Positions 1 through 6,773 of a DNA stretch of 17,318 nt are shown here, in pieces; position 1 is the stretch's first letter, and every line of letters begins with the position of its first letter. The DNA is taken from contig JAQUBU010000021.1 of assembly GCA_028686565.1 (NCBI GenBank), positions 1 to 17,318 on the forward strand. Reading direction: 5' to 3'. A model generated the notes under the pieces. That model did no database searches, was not told where the DNA came from, and was given only the letters and a program-made list of their open reading frames with translations. The translations under genes were made by a program, and so were the position numbers. Source of the stretch: Syntrophomonadaceae bacterium (GTDB lineage: Bacteria > Bacillota > Syntrophomonadia > Syntrophomonadales > Syntrophomonadaceae).

Positions 1-1
1 T

Positions 2-169
2 GATATCGGAGTCAGTAAAGACTATCTTTTGGAAGAAAACGAAAAAGCCCAACAAATGGAAACTACTCCCGACTGCCGACATGTGGGGTGCAGTGATTGC
101 GGACTTTGCCCTTCCTTTGGAATAAGTCTCGATATCAAGGAGGCCAACAATTATGCTGTTGAGAGCTGA
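2..169 (+). CDS. Radical SAM protein (TIGR03960-like), C-terminal end only
   Basis: This is the last 55 codons of a gene that begins before the window; the reading frame is open from base 2 to the TGA at 167-169. The visible tail carries a Cys-rich motif, C-R-H-x-G-C-S-D-C-G-x-C, which resembles the C-terminal cluster of the B12-binding-type radical SAM proteins that precede DUF2344 genes in Firmicutes. The assignment rests mainly on that motif and on the neighbour at 153-833, whose family is named for its linkage to such proteins. The catalytic radical SAM domain lies outside the window and cannot be checked. The last 17 bases overlap the next gene, so the two are probably translationally coupled. 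Confidence 0.6.
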   Translation, partial: DIGVSKDYLLEENEKAQQMETTPDCRHVGCSDCGLCPSFGISLDIKEANNYAVES

Positions 170-833
170 GTACAGGGTAGGTCCCGAACTTAAATTTTTA
201 GCTAATCTGGATATGATGCATTTAATGGCCAGGGCATTGCGGAGGGGTAATATTCCCTATGCCTTGAGCGAAGGTTTCAATCCGCATATCAAGCTATCCA
301 TGGGAACGGTTTTACCGGTCGGATTGTGGGGCGAGAAGGAATATTTTGATCTGGAATTAAATCAGTCGATGGCATTAAATGAATTTATGCTTAAAATGAA
401 GGAAGCCCTGCCACCCTATATTGAGATAAGCCAATGCTGGGAGATAGGATCACATACCCCATCCTTGATGAAGGCTATTAATGCTGCTTCTTATGTTTTC
501 GTATTACTGGTACCTGAATTTGAACTCGATAAATGGCGCGAAGAGATAATGGCCCAGGAAAAATTGCTGGTGGCCAGCCGGGGCAAGAAAAAGGGGCTGG
601 TAAAAGATTTGCGCAAGGGCATTTACAAAATAGAATTGGACGAAAAAGAGCAAATAAAAAGAGTGGAATTCTGGGTAAGTGTTGGCGAACCTCTAAATGT
701 CAGGTATGATGAATTGGAGGAATTGTTACACAATACTGGAGTTGACAAACAATTCATACTCGATGTCTATCGCAGCAGTAATTATGTAATGCAGGGACAA
801 GAATTTTTCGCCCCGCTGGAAAAGGTGAAGTAA
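153..833 (+). CDS. DUF2344 / TIGR03936 radical SAM-linked protein
   Basis: The 226-residue product matches the DUF2344 family, seen in the N-terminal stretch with F-L-A-N-L-D-M-M-H-L, the L-R-R-G-N-I-P-Y-A-L-S-E-G-F-N-P-H segment (about residues 29-46) and the following L-S-M-G-T-V-L-P-V-G. Family members lie beside, or are fused to, the radical SAM protein whose end is seen just upstream. Their biochemical role is not established; a role in tRNA or RNA modification is often suggested. The ATG at 153 is preceded by AAGGAGG (137-143) with suitable spacing. The start lies inside the upstream gene and the stop is one base from the start of the RNase gene, so all three are likely one operon. No membrane segment or signal peptide is visible. 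Length is normal for the family. Confidence 0.85.
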   Translation: MLLRAEYRVGPELKFLANLDMMHLMARALRRGNIPYALSEGFNPHIKLSMGTVLPVGLWGEKEYFDLELNQSMALNEFMLKMKEALPPYIEISQCWEIGSHTPSLMKAINAASYVFVLLVPEFELDKWREEIMAQEKLLVASRGKKKGLVKDLRKGIYKIELDEKEQIKRVEFWVSVGEPLNVRYDELEELLHNTGVDKQFILDVYRSSNYVMQGQEFFAPLEKVK

Positions 834-834
834 T

Positions 835-2265
835 TTGGTTAAAGAGATTATTGCCGAAGTCTATCCCTGGGAATCAAGGGTAGGTATAGTGGAAGATGGA
901 CGCCTGGCCGAGGTTTTCTGGGCGGATCAGAGCGAAAATGTAGGAAATATCTATAAAGGTAAAGTCAAGGATGTTTTACCGGGGCTTTCGTGTGCTTTTA
1001 TAGATATTGGTTTGGTTAAAAATGCCTTTCTTTATGCTGGTGATGTCGTGCTGCCGGGAAGCAAAAAAGGGGTTAATGGCTTCGATCTCTTAAAGAGCGG
1101 GCAGGATATTATGGTTCAGGTAAAAAAGGAAGCTTTTGCGGAGAAAGGTGCTCGGGTAACTGGTGATCTAACTATTCCCGGGCGTTATCTGGTATTATTG
1201 CCTTTTCAAAATGAAGTGTCAATCTCGCGCAAGATAACCGATGACGGTCGACGCAAACATCTGCGGTCCATTATTGAAGAGCATAAACCTCATGGTACTG
1301 GTCTTATATTAAGAACAGCCTGTCTGGAAGCTGAGGATCATGAAATAATCGGGGATTTGCGCAAACTGATCCAAATATGGGAAGAGATAAACTGGCGTTA
1401 CAATAATCACAAAAGTGCAAGCTTGATTTATGAAGATATTGACGTTCTGGAAAGAACACTGCGTGATTATCTGGATGCCAGTATATCCAGGGTAATTATA
1501 AATAATCTGCGCCTGCGTGAAAGAATAGTTGCCTATATGGATAAACAAAAAGCAAATAATGATATAAATATTCAGTTTCAAGAAGGTGACCTTTTTGAAA
1601 AGTATGGCTTGGAAAAAGATATAAGACGCTCCCTGCGGCGGAAAGTATGGCTTAAAAGCGGGGGCTATCTCATATTTGACAATACTGAAGCCATGACAGT
1701 TATTGATGTAAACAGCGGCAAATTTACCGGTAAGGATGATTTCGAAGAAACCATCTTTAAAATCAATGTTGAAGCAGCCCTTGAGATTCCCCGGCAACTT
1801 CGTTTAAGGAGTTTGGGGGGGATAATTCTCATTGATTTTATTGATATGAAGGATAAGATCAATGAAGAGCAGGTAATTAACAGTCTGCGCCATGAACTGG
1901 AAAAGGATAAAGCTCATACACGTATTATTGGGATGACTGGTTTGGGCTTTCTGGAAATGACGCGTAAAAAATCTCGCTACGGAGTAGTGGAATTTTTTAC
2001 TGATGAATGTTCAACCTGCAGCGGCAAAGGATATACTATTAATCTTCTGGCACTCTCCTGTGAAGTGAAAAGGAAACTTGCCAACATGGGATATGTGGAA
2101 AGTGAAGAAATAGTCTTTGAAGCTAACCCCTGTTTTTTAAAACTGATCAAGGATGACGAGAAAAACCTGACGTATATTGAGAAACGCACCGGTAAAAAAA
2201 TAAAGTTGGCAGCCAACCCAAACCTTGATTTGACTGAGTATAAAATAAATGCGGGGTCTTCTTAA
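835..2265 (+). CDS. rng: Ribonuclease E/G family endoribonuclease
   Basis: The 476-residue protein is a short RNase G-type enzyme, a 5'-end-sensing single-strand endonuclease acting in rRNA and mRNA processing in the cytoplasm. Visible parts are an S1 RNA-binding domain (about residues 36-120), the RNase H-like and 5'-sensor regions, the catalytic DNase I-like subdomain with D291 in V-I-D-V-N-S-G-K and D334 in I-D-F-I-D-M (the Mg-binding aspartates of the family), and the Zn-link Cys pair C392/C395 in C-S-T-C-S-G-K-G. There is no long disordered C-terminal scaffold as in E. coli RNase E. The start is a TTG directly after the upstream stop with only a weak GGTGA-like site, which suggests translational coupling. 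In many Clostridia this gene precedes rplU, as here. Confidence 0.93.
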   Translation: MVKEIIAEVYPWESRVGIVEDGRLAEVFWADQSENVGNIYKGKVKDVLPGLSCAFIDIGLVKNAFLYAGDVVLPGSKKGVNGFDLLKSGQDIMVQVKKEAFAEKGARVTGDLTIPGRYLVLLPFQNEVSISRKITDDGRRKHLRSIIEEHKPHGTGLILRTACLEAEDHEIIGDLRKLIQIWEEINWRYNNHKSASLIYEDIDVLERTLRDYLDASISRVIINNLRLRERIVAYMDKQKANNDINIQFQEGDLFEKYGLEKDIRRSLRRKVWLKSGGYLIFDNTEAMTVIDVNSGKFTGKDDFEETIFKINVEAALEIPRQLRLRSLGGIILIDFIDMKDKINEEQVINSLRHELEKDKAHTRIIGMTGLGFLEMTRKKSRYGVVEFFTDECSTCSGKGYTINLLALSCEVKRKLANMGYVESEEIVFEANPCFLKLIKDDEKNLTYIEKRTGKKIKLAANPNLDLTEYKINAGSS

Positions 2266-2410
2266 ACATAGAAGAATTCTTATGTATCTTTAAAAGAGCT
2301 AAGATGCATAATCCTGCTTAAACTATGATATCCTGCAGAATAAAGGCAGTTGCAGATGATGTTTGCTGCTTATCTGCTTGACTTGAAGAGTTGTATATGA
2401 TACGTTTTTA
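2266..2410 (+). other. Intergenic stretch between rng and the rplU leader
   Basis: No gene is seen. The stretch contains a few small inverted repeats: GCAGAT/ATCTGC around 2352-2376, and an imperfect palindrome just after the rng stop at about 2269-2288. None has the G+C-rich stem plus U-run of an intrinsic terminator. A TTGACT hexamer at 2378-2383 could be a -35 box for the ribosomal protein operon, but no good -10 box lies 16-18 bases downstream; TATGAT at 2396-2401 is only 12 bases away. The promoter is therefore left unassigned. Confidence 0.4.
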
Positions 2411-2490
2411 TGTGGTTGCACGTTTTTGCAACCGCACAGTTCGGGTTCAAAAATGGCATTGTGCCTACCTGGCAACTGGCGAGTCTAAAA
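2411..2490 (+). promoter_or_regulatory. Probable L21 ribosomal-protein leader RNA
   Basis: The 5' untranslated region of rplU folds into a stable hairpin: a 10-bp stem of 2411-2420 with 2427-2436 (one G-U pair) closing a six-base loop. This is followed by a GGCA/TGCC hairpin at 2455-2465 and a second GGCA in a complementary arrangement near 2471-2474. Firmicutes rplU-prp-rpmA operons commonly carry an L21 leader thought to bind L21 for autogenous control. Location and hairpin layout fit. The match to the family consensus is from memory and has not been tested with a covariance model. Confidence 0.55.
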
Positions 2491-2511
2491 GATGTGGAGG
2501 TGTTATTTGAA

Positions 2512-2826
2512 GTGTATGCTATTATTCAAACTGGCGGCAAGCAGTACAAAGTTAGCGAAGGCATCATATTAAAGGTTGAAAAGCTGGAGGCTGAAGCTGG
2601 CGACAAGCTGGTTCTTGATCAGGTACTGATGCTGAATGACGAGAACGGCAATACCAAGATTGGAAGTCCTTTACTGGACGGAGCCCGGGTTACAGTTGAA
2701 GTTGTTGAACAGGGCAGAGGCAAAAAGGTTGTCGTTTATAAGTACAAAAAACGGAAGAATTATCGTAGAAAACAGGGTCACCGTCAACCGTTTACAAAAA
2801 TTAAAGTAGAAAAAATTGAAGGTTAA
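2512..2826 (+). CDS. rplU: 50S ribosomal protein L21
   Basis: This is the 104-residue large-subunit protein L21, which binds 23S rRNA. The start is taken as GTG 2512, because it yields M-Y-A-I-I-Q-T-G-G-K-Q-Y-K-V at the N-terminus, the near-invariant beginning of bacterial L21. A GGAGGTG site at 2496-2502 precedes it. The open frame reaches back to 2410, but that extra part overlaps the structured leader and does not resemble L21. The basic C-terminal segment with K-K-R-K-N-Y-R-R-K-Q-G-H-R-Q and the ending T-K-I-K-V-E-K-I are typical. The stop overlaps the start of the next gene by one base (TAATG), giving translational coupling to prp. Confidence 0.96.
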   Translation: MYAIIQTGGKQYKVSEGIILKVEKLEAEAGDKLVLDQVLMLNDENGNTKIGSPLLDGARVTVEVVEQGRGKKVVVYKYKKRKNYRRKQGHRQPFTKIKVEKIEG

Positions 2827-3155
2827 TGGTTGAAGTATTAATCTCCTATGAAGAACATAAGATTGTATCATTTGCGGTCAAAGGCCATTCCGGATTTGCA
2901 CCGGAAGGCACGGATATATGCTGTGCGGGGGTATCCGCAATAGCCCAGACAGCGTTGCTGGGATTGATCAAACACCTGCAGAGAAAACCTTTCTATCAGG
3001 TGGAAAAGGGCGTATTGCAATGCAAGCTTGCACCGCTGATGGACAAAGATGAAGAACAGACCGCGCAGATAATTCTTTCTACGATGGAAGCCGGTTTATT
3101 ATCGATGCAGGAAGCATATAAAGGATTTATTAAGGTAGATATTAGGAGGTGTTAA
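2826..3155 (+). CDS. prp: Ribosomal-processing cysteine protease Prp (YsxB)
   Basis: The 109-residue protein belongs to the Prp/YsxB family. It is the cysteine protease that removes the N-terminal extension of ribosomal protein L27 in Firmicutes and related phyla. The catalytic pair is visible: His21 in V-K-G-H-S-G-F and Cys33 in the D-I-C-C-A-G-V-S-A segment, where the Cys followed by Ala is the nucleophile position. The gene sits between rplU and rpmA, the standard order, overlaps the rplU stop by one base and ends one base before rpmA. Its substrate is encoded directly downstream with a matching cleavage site. Confidence 0.93.
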   Translation: MVEVLISYEEHKIVSFAVKGHSGFAPEGTDICCAGVSAIAQTALLGLIKHLQRKPFYQVEKGVLQCKLAPLMDKDEEQTAQIILSTMEAGLLSMQEAYKGFIKVDIRRC

Positions 3156-3156
3156 G

Positions 3157-3453
3157 ATGTTTAAGTTTGATCTGCAACTTTTTGCCCATAAGAAAGGCGT
3201 TGGCAGTTCCAGAAATGGAAGAGACAGCAAGTCCAAAAGATTGGGTGTTAAACGATATGATGGTCAAGTAGTAACAGGCGGCAGCATACTGGTAAGGCAG
3301 CGCGGAACCAAGATTCATCCCGGCAACAATGTAATGATCGGCGGAGATGACACTCTTTTTGCTGTTATTGACGGCAAGGTGAAGTTTGAGAGAAAAGGCC
3401 GTGATAAAAAGCAGGTTAGCGTATATCCTGTTGAAGAGAACGCAATAGTATAG
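3157..3453 (+). CDS. rpmA: 50S ribosomal protein L27 with Prp-cleaved N-terminal extension
   Basis: The 98-residue product is L27, which reaches toward the peptidyl-transferase centre. It starts with a short extension ending in L-Q-L-F-A, immediately followed by H-K-K-G-V-G-S-S, the usual mature start. Cleavage after Ala10 by the neighbouring Prp protease is expected from studied Firmicutes. The rest is canonical (R-L-G-V-K-R-Y-D-G-Q, I-L-V-R-Q-R-G-T-K, H-P-G-N-N-V). AGGAGGT at 3144-3150 gives a strong start at ATG 3157. It is the last gene of the rplU operon and is followed by an intrinsic terminator. Confidence 0.97.
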   Translation: MFKFDLQLFAHKKGVGSSRNGRDSKSKRLGVKRYDGQVVTGGSILVRQRGTKIHPGNNVMIGGDDTLFAVIDGKVKFERKGRDKKQVSVYPVEENAIV

Positions 3454-3481
3454 TCAATTTGTCTAATATTTCTAAGAAATC

Positions 3482-3511
3482 AAGCCCCTGGAGTTTTTCA
3501 GGGGTTTTTGT
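3482..3511 (+). terminator. Rho-independent terminator after rpmA
   Basis: CCCCTG (3485-3490) pairs with CAGGGG (3499-3504) across an eight-base loop, with A-U/G-U extension at the base and a run of five T at 3505-3509. It lies 28 bases after the rpmA stop and closes the ribosomal protein operon. Confidence 0.88.
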
Positions 3512-3536
3512 TATACTATCTCATAGTATAATTTTT
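3511..3536 (+). other. Perfect A+T-rich inverted repeat after the rpmA terminator
   Basis: TTATACTAT (3511-3519) and ATAGTATAA (3523-3531) are exact inverted copies around a CTC loop, followed by five T (3532-3536). The right arm contains TATAAT at 3527-3532. It could be a second, weak terminator, a -10 element for the spo0B-obg transcript, or an operator; the sequence does not decide. No convincing -35 box lies 17 bases before the TATAAT. Confidence 0.5.
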
Positions 3537-3677
3537 GGTGAAACCCCTGTGGGCACTACATATGAGTTTTACCTGCACATTTTTAGATGATAGTATTAAA
3601 ACTCAGGCATCTACCGTTGTTGCCAGAGGCTCGGCATAAGCCGAGTCTTCTACTTTGAGTATCAAGGGGGGATAGTA
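3537..3677 (+). promoter_or_regulatory. Structured leader upstream of spo0B-obg
   Basis: About 140 bases without a gene. Visible structure: TGAGTTTTA (3563-3571) is an exact inverted copy of TAAAACTCA (3597-3605). ACTCA at 3601-3605 could instead pair with TGAGT at 3656-3660, enclosing GGCA/TGCC (3606-3609 and 3621-3624) and a strong 9-bp hairpin AGGCTCGGC/GCCGAGTCT (3627-3635 with 3640-3648, loop ATAA, one G-U pair). CCCCT at 3544-3548 is complementary to AGGGG (3665-3669) in the ribosome binding site. The layout suggests alternative folds, but it matches no riboswitch class I recognise. Confidence 0.4.
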
Positions 3678-4127
3678 TTGGACGCGGCCAGCGCAGTAGA
3701 ACTCTTGCGCAGAATTCGCCATGACTTTGCCAACCACCTGCAGGTAATAGGCGGATATATTGAACTAGCACGTTATCAGGATGTAAAGGATTATATCGCT
3801 GCTATAGTTGAAGAGATGAGCGGGGAAAGAACCATATTCGAGTTACTGGATGCTGAAGTAATTTTATATTTATACGAAAAAATGCTATCAGCCCGGGATC
3901 TGGGAATAATACTAAGGTACGATGAAATCGAAATCAGCAGTATTAATATACTTGCAAAGAATAACGAGCCAAGTAGAATCCTTGGTTCTCTGTCAGAGGA
4001 ACTTGGAATTTTGAATAATGAACCGGTTATTAATATTTCGCTATATGAAGATGCGAACGGGATTGAAATGGTTTTGCGCAGTAACAGTTTTGTACAGAAC
4101 CCGTTAAGGATTAGAATCAAGGAGTGA
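3678..4127 (+). CDS. spo0B: Spo0B-type phosphotransferase-like protein (short)
   Basis: The 149-residue protein begins with the helical-hairpin dimerisation and phosphotransfer segment of the Spo0B/CitA kinase group: R-H-D-F-A-N-H-L-Q-V-I-G-G-Y-I (about residues 14-28), with His15 as the likely phosphorylated residue. In Bacillus, Spo0B relays phosphate from Spo0F to Spo0A. Many Clostridia lack the full relay, so the partner here is unknown. B. subtilis Spo0B is about 190 residues; this protein is shorter, and the region after the hairpin shows no ATP-binding motifs. The start is TTG 3678 behind an AAGGGGGG site at 3664-3671. The gene lies directly before obg (four bases apart), the same order as spo0B-obg in Bacillus, which supports the assignment. 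The symbol is given by synteny plus motif. Confidence 0.75.
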   Translation: MDAASAVELLRRIRHDFANHLQVIGGYIELARYQDVKDYIAAIVEEMSGERTIFELLDAEVILYLYEKMLSARDLGIILRYDEIEISSINILAKNNEPSRILGSLSEELGILNNEPVINISLYEDANGIEMVLRSNSFVQNPLRIRIKE

Positions 4128-4131
4128 GCAA

Positions 4132-5391
4132 ATGTTTGTTGACCAGGCCAAAATCTATTTAAAGGGCGGAGACGGAGGAAATGGCATAGTTGCTTTCCGG
4201 CGGGAGAAATACGTTCCTATGGGCGGACCAGCCGGAGGTGACGGAGGACGGGGCGGGAATATTGTTTTCCAAGCTGATGAAGGTCTGCGCACATTAATGG
4301 ATTTTAGATACAGGAGACATTTTAAAGCTGAGCGCGGCGCCCACGGACAGGGTAAGAATATGCACGGAGCCTGGGGTGAAGACTTGAGGATCAAAGTACC
4401 GGTAGGAACCGTAATCAGGGATGATGATAATGATGAAGTCATAGCTGATCTGACCGTCAACGGACAGGAAGTGGTGGTAGCCAAAGGCGGCAAGGGAGGC
4501 CGCGGCAATGCCCGCTTTTTATCATCAGTAAATAGAGCTCCCTCATTTTCCGAAAATGGAGAGCTGGGTGAGGAAAGATGGATTCGTTTAGAACTTAAAC
4601 TCCTGGCTGATGCAGGCTTGGTTGGATATCCAAATGCCGGAAAATCAACGCTTATTGCCAGGATTTCGGCAGCTCGTCCCAAAATAGCAGATTACCCTTT
4701 TACTACCTTGGTTCCCAATCTGGGTGTCGTGCAAACCAGGAATAATGATTCTTTTGTGGTGGCTGATATACCGGGTTTGATTGAAGGTGCTCATCAAGGG
4801 GCAGGACTGGGACATGAATTTCTTCGCCATGTAGAAAGAACCCGGGTACTTTTATTTGTACTTGATGCTGCTCAGACTGAAGGACGAGATGTATTGGAGG
4901 ATTATCGGGTACTGCGTGCCGAACTGGAGTTGCATAATCTCGATTTGTTAAACCGGCCATTTATAGTTGTGGCAAATAAAATGGATATCCCGGAAGCATT
5001 GGAAAATGCCGCCCGTCTTCAGCAAGAATTGGAAATGGAAGTGTGCATGATTTCAGGGGTAACCGGACAGGGCGTTGACGAACTGATTGAAAAAACTTTT
5101 CAGCTGCTTTCTACTGTCCCGCCTGATATTATTATCGGTGAGGCACCTGTAGTTAGACGTTATCAGGCTGAAGAGCCTTTTATTATATCATTGGTTAACG
5201 AAGTGTATGAGGTGAGTGGATATCGAATCGAGAAACTCCTGAATATGACCAATTTTAATTCTGATGAAGGTTTGCAAAGATTCCAGAAAACAATAAAGAA
5301 GATGGGCCTGGAAGCGGCTTTGAAGGCAAAGGGAATCAAGCAAGGCGACACTGTAAGAATTAAGGACATGGAATTTGACTTTACGGAATAG
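4132..5391 (+). CDS. obg: GTPase Obg (CgtA), ribosome assembly
   Basis: This is the essential P-loop GTPase that acts in 50S assembly and in stress and sporulation control. Domains in order over 419 residues: the glycine-rich OBG fold (1-158), with K-G-G-D-G-G-N-G near residue 11 and G-G-P-A-G-G-D-G-G near 31; the G domain with G1 G-Y-P-N-A-G-K-S (165-172), switch T191/T192, G3 D-I-P-G-L-I-E-G-A (212-220) and G4 N-K-M-D (282-285); and a C-terminal OCT domain (about 345-419). ATG 4132 has AAGGAG 10-15 bases upstream. All key residues are present and the length is typical of Firmicutes. It is probably co-transcribed with the spo0B-like gene. Confidence 0.97.
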   Translation: MFVDQAKIYLKGGDGGNGIVAFRREKYVPMGGPAGGDGGRGGNIVFQADEGLRTLMDFRYRRHFKAERGAHGQGKNMHGAWGEDLRIKVPVGTVIRDDDNDEVIADLTVNGQEVVVAKGGKGGRGNARFLSSVNRAPSFSENGELGEERWIRLELKLLADAGLVGYPNAGKSTLIARISAARPKIADYPFTTLVPNLGVVQTRNNDSFVVADIPGLIEGAHQGAGLGHEFLRHVERTRVLLFVLDAAQTEGRDVLEDYRVLRAELELHNLDLLNRPFIVVANKMDIPEALENAARLQQELEMEVCMISGVTGQGVDELIEKTFQLLSTVPPDIIIGEAPVVRRYQAEEPFIISLVNEVYEVSGYRIEKLLNMTNFNSDEGLQRFQKTIKKMGLEAALKAKGIKQGDTVRIKDMEFDFTE

Positions 5392-5441
5392 GATTGGTAA
5401 TTTAAATTAAGGTGTAAATGCTCTGCTTTCTTTTTATTACA

Positions 5442-5473
5442 GCCTCACGTCTCACTCCTCACTCCTTACGTCA
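5442..5473 (+). repeat. CTCAC-rich degenerate tract upstream of proB
   Basis: The stretch reads as repeated CTCAC/CTTAC units (CCTCACGTCTCACTCC and so on), with one strand nearly purine-free. A similar tract occurs at about 12615-12647 beside the 3' end of leuS. It may be the remnant of a dispersed repeat. It lies in the 107-base gap between obg and proB. Confidence 0.4.
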
Positions 5474-5498
5474 AACTACTAAATATAGAGGTGATTAT

Positions 5499-6629
5499 AT
5501 GAGCCTGCGCAGTTCTTTTAATAACTGCCGCCGGGTGGTGGTGAAAGTAGGAACCAGTACCCTTACCCATACCAATGGGCAGCTTAACTTACATAGAATT
5601 GAACGTCTCGTGCGGGAGATGGCTGATTTACATAATCGTGAAATAGAGGTTTTATTGGTCAGTTCGGGAGCGATAGGGGTTGGAGCCAATCGCATGGGTT
5701 TTAAGAGACTGCCCAAAACCATGCCGGAAAAACAAGCTTTGGCAGCAATCGGGCAAGGCGCACTATTGCATTTATATGAAAAACTTTTTATTGAATATGG
5801 CAAAACAGTAGCCCAGGTCTTACTCACCCGGGGCGACCTTGATGATAGAGTACGGTACCTTAATGCCACTAATGCTCTCCTGGCTATTCTGGCCATGGGG
5901 GTAATTCCAATAATAAATGAAAATGATACCGTAGCGTTTGAGGAAATAAAATTTGGTGATAATGATACTCTATCAGCACTGGTTGCAGGTATTGTTGATG
6001 CTGATTTGCTGCTAATATTGTCTGATGTTGATGGACTTTATGACAGCGATCCCCGTAAGAATAAGGAAGCTAGCCTGCAGAGCAGGATTATGGAAATAAC
6101 CAACAGTATGGAAGAGAACTCCAGCAGCCGGGGAAGCAGCTTTTCCAGCGGCGGCATGTACACTAAATTATCAGCGGCCAAGATTTGTATGGCAGCCGGG
6201 GTTCCCATGGTGATAGCCAATAGCGATTACGACAATGTAATCCGCAGGGTGGTAGCCGGTGAAGATATAGGTACACTTTTCGTACCTCGTGAAGAAAAGA
6301 TGCATGCCCGGGAAAAGTGGATAGCTTTCGGAACAGTATGTCAGGGACAAATAATAATAGACCCAGGTGCCCGTCTGGCCTTGCTGAAAAAGGGCAAAAG
6401 CCTGCTCCCGTCAGGGGTTATCAGGGTGGACGGCGAGTTTGACAGGGGGACGGTAGTAGCGGTGCTGGAGCCTGGAGGTAAGGAAATTGCACGGGGCCTT
6501 GCTAATTACAATGCCCGCGAAATTAAACTGCTGGCAGGGAAAAAGACTTCGGAAATTGAAAGTATATTAGGAGAAAAGGATTATGATGAAATAATTCATC
6601 GCAATAATTTGTGGATCGAAGAAAAATAA
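5499..6629 (+). CDS. proB: Glutamate 5-kinase
   Basis: ProB phosphorylates glutamate to gamma-glutamyl phosphate, the first step of proline synthesis, and is usually inhibited by proline. The 376-residue chain has the amino-acid kinase domain with K-V-G-T-S (16-20), S-S-G-A-I-G (55-60), I-N-E-N-D (139-143), F-G-D-N-D (152-156) and S-D-V-D-G-L-Y (175-181), followed by a C-terminal PUA domain (about 277-355). The loop usually read as G-T-G-G-M is here S-S-G-G-M (216-220), a mild variant. ATG 5499 is chosen because it follows an AGAGGTGA site and gives the family's usual length; the frame is open back to 5418, but that part derives from the CTCAC-rich tract. The stop codon TAA forms the edge of a repeat element. 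Confidence 0.95.
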   Translation: MSLRSSFNNCRRVVVKVGTSTLTHTNGQLNLHRIERLVREMADLHNREIEVLLVSSGAIGVGANRMGFKRLPKTMPEKQALAAIGQGALLHLYEKLFIEYGKTVAQVLLTRGDLDDRVRYLNATNALLAILAMGVIPIINENDTVAFEEIKFGDNDTLSALVAGIVDADLLLILSDVDGLYDSDPRKNKEASLQSRIMEITNSMEENSSSRGSSFSSGGMYTKLSAAKICMAAGVPMVIANSDYDNVIRRVVAGEDIGTLFVPREEKMHAREKWIAFGTVCQGQIIIDPGARLALLKKGKSLLPSGVIRVDGEFDRGTVVAVLEPGGKEIARGLANYNAREIKLLAGKKTSEIESILGEKDYDEIIHRNNLWIEEK

Positions 6630-6757
6630 CGAGGCGAAAAGATGTCCCCCGCTTCTTTAAGCGGGGGGGCTTATTAACAAAACAGGCAGCGGGTTTTAAT
6701 CCCCTGCCTCGTTGCAGCGATGCGAAAGAAACTGCTCCGCAGTTTCTTCTGATGCTT
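6628..6757 (+). repeat. Structured dispersed repeat, copy A (proB-proA gap)
   Basis: This gap shares several exact blocks, in the same order, with 9762-9979: GCTTCTTTAA, TTAACAAAACAGGC, a CTGCCTC-TTGCAGC block and GCAGTTTCTTCTG-TGCTT. It starts at the proB stop with AACGAGGC (6628-6635), which recurs inverted as GCCTCGTT (6706-6713). Inside are a strong hairpin CCCCCGCTT/AAGCGGGGG (about 6646-6667) and AGAAACTGC/GCAGTTTCT (about 6728-6748). In this position it may also act as an RNA processing or attenuation element between proB and proA. Confidence 0.65.
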
Positions 6758-6773
6758 AAAGGAGATGAAAAGG

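Noticed and set aside
1309..1797. 162-codon open frame on the minus strand inside rng
   Set aside because: It is antisense to the catalytic core of the RNase, has no ribosome site and has low-complexity composition; it is a shadow of the real gene.
2378..2401. TTGACT...TATGAT as a promoter for rplU
   Set aside because: The spacer is only 12 bases; no acceptable -10 box occurs at 16-18 bases.
4155..4682. 175-codon minus-strand frame inside obg
   Set aside because: It is Pro/Ser-rich because it mirrors the glycine-rich OBG fold; no family resemblance and no start signal.
5418..5498. N-terminal extension of proB by 27 codons
   Set aside because: It translates the CTCAC-rich tract, lacks homology to ProB and ignores the ribosome site before ATG 5499.
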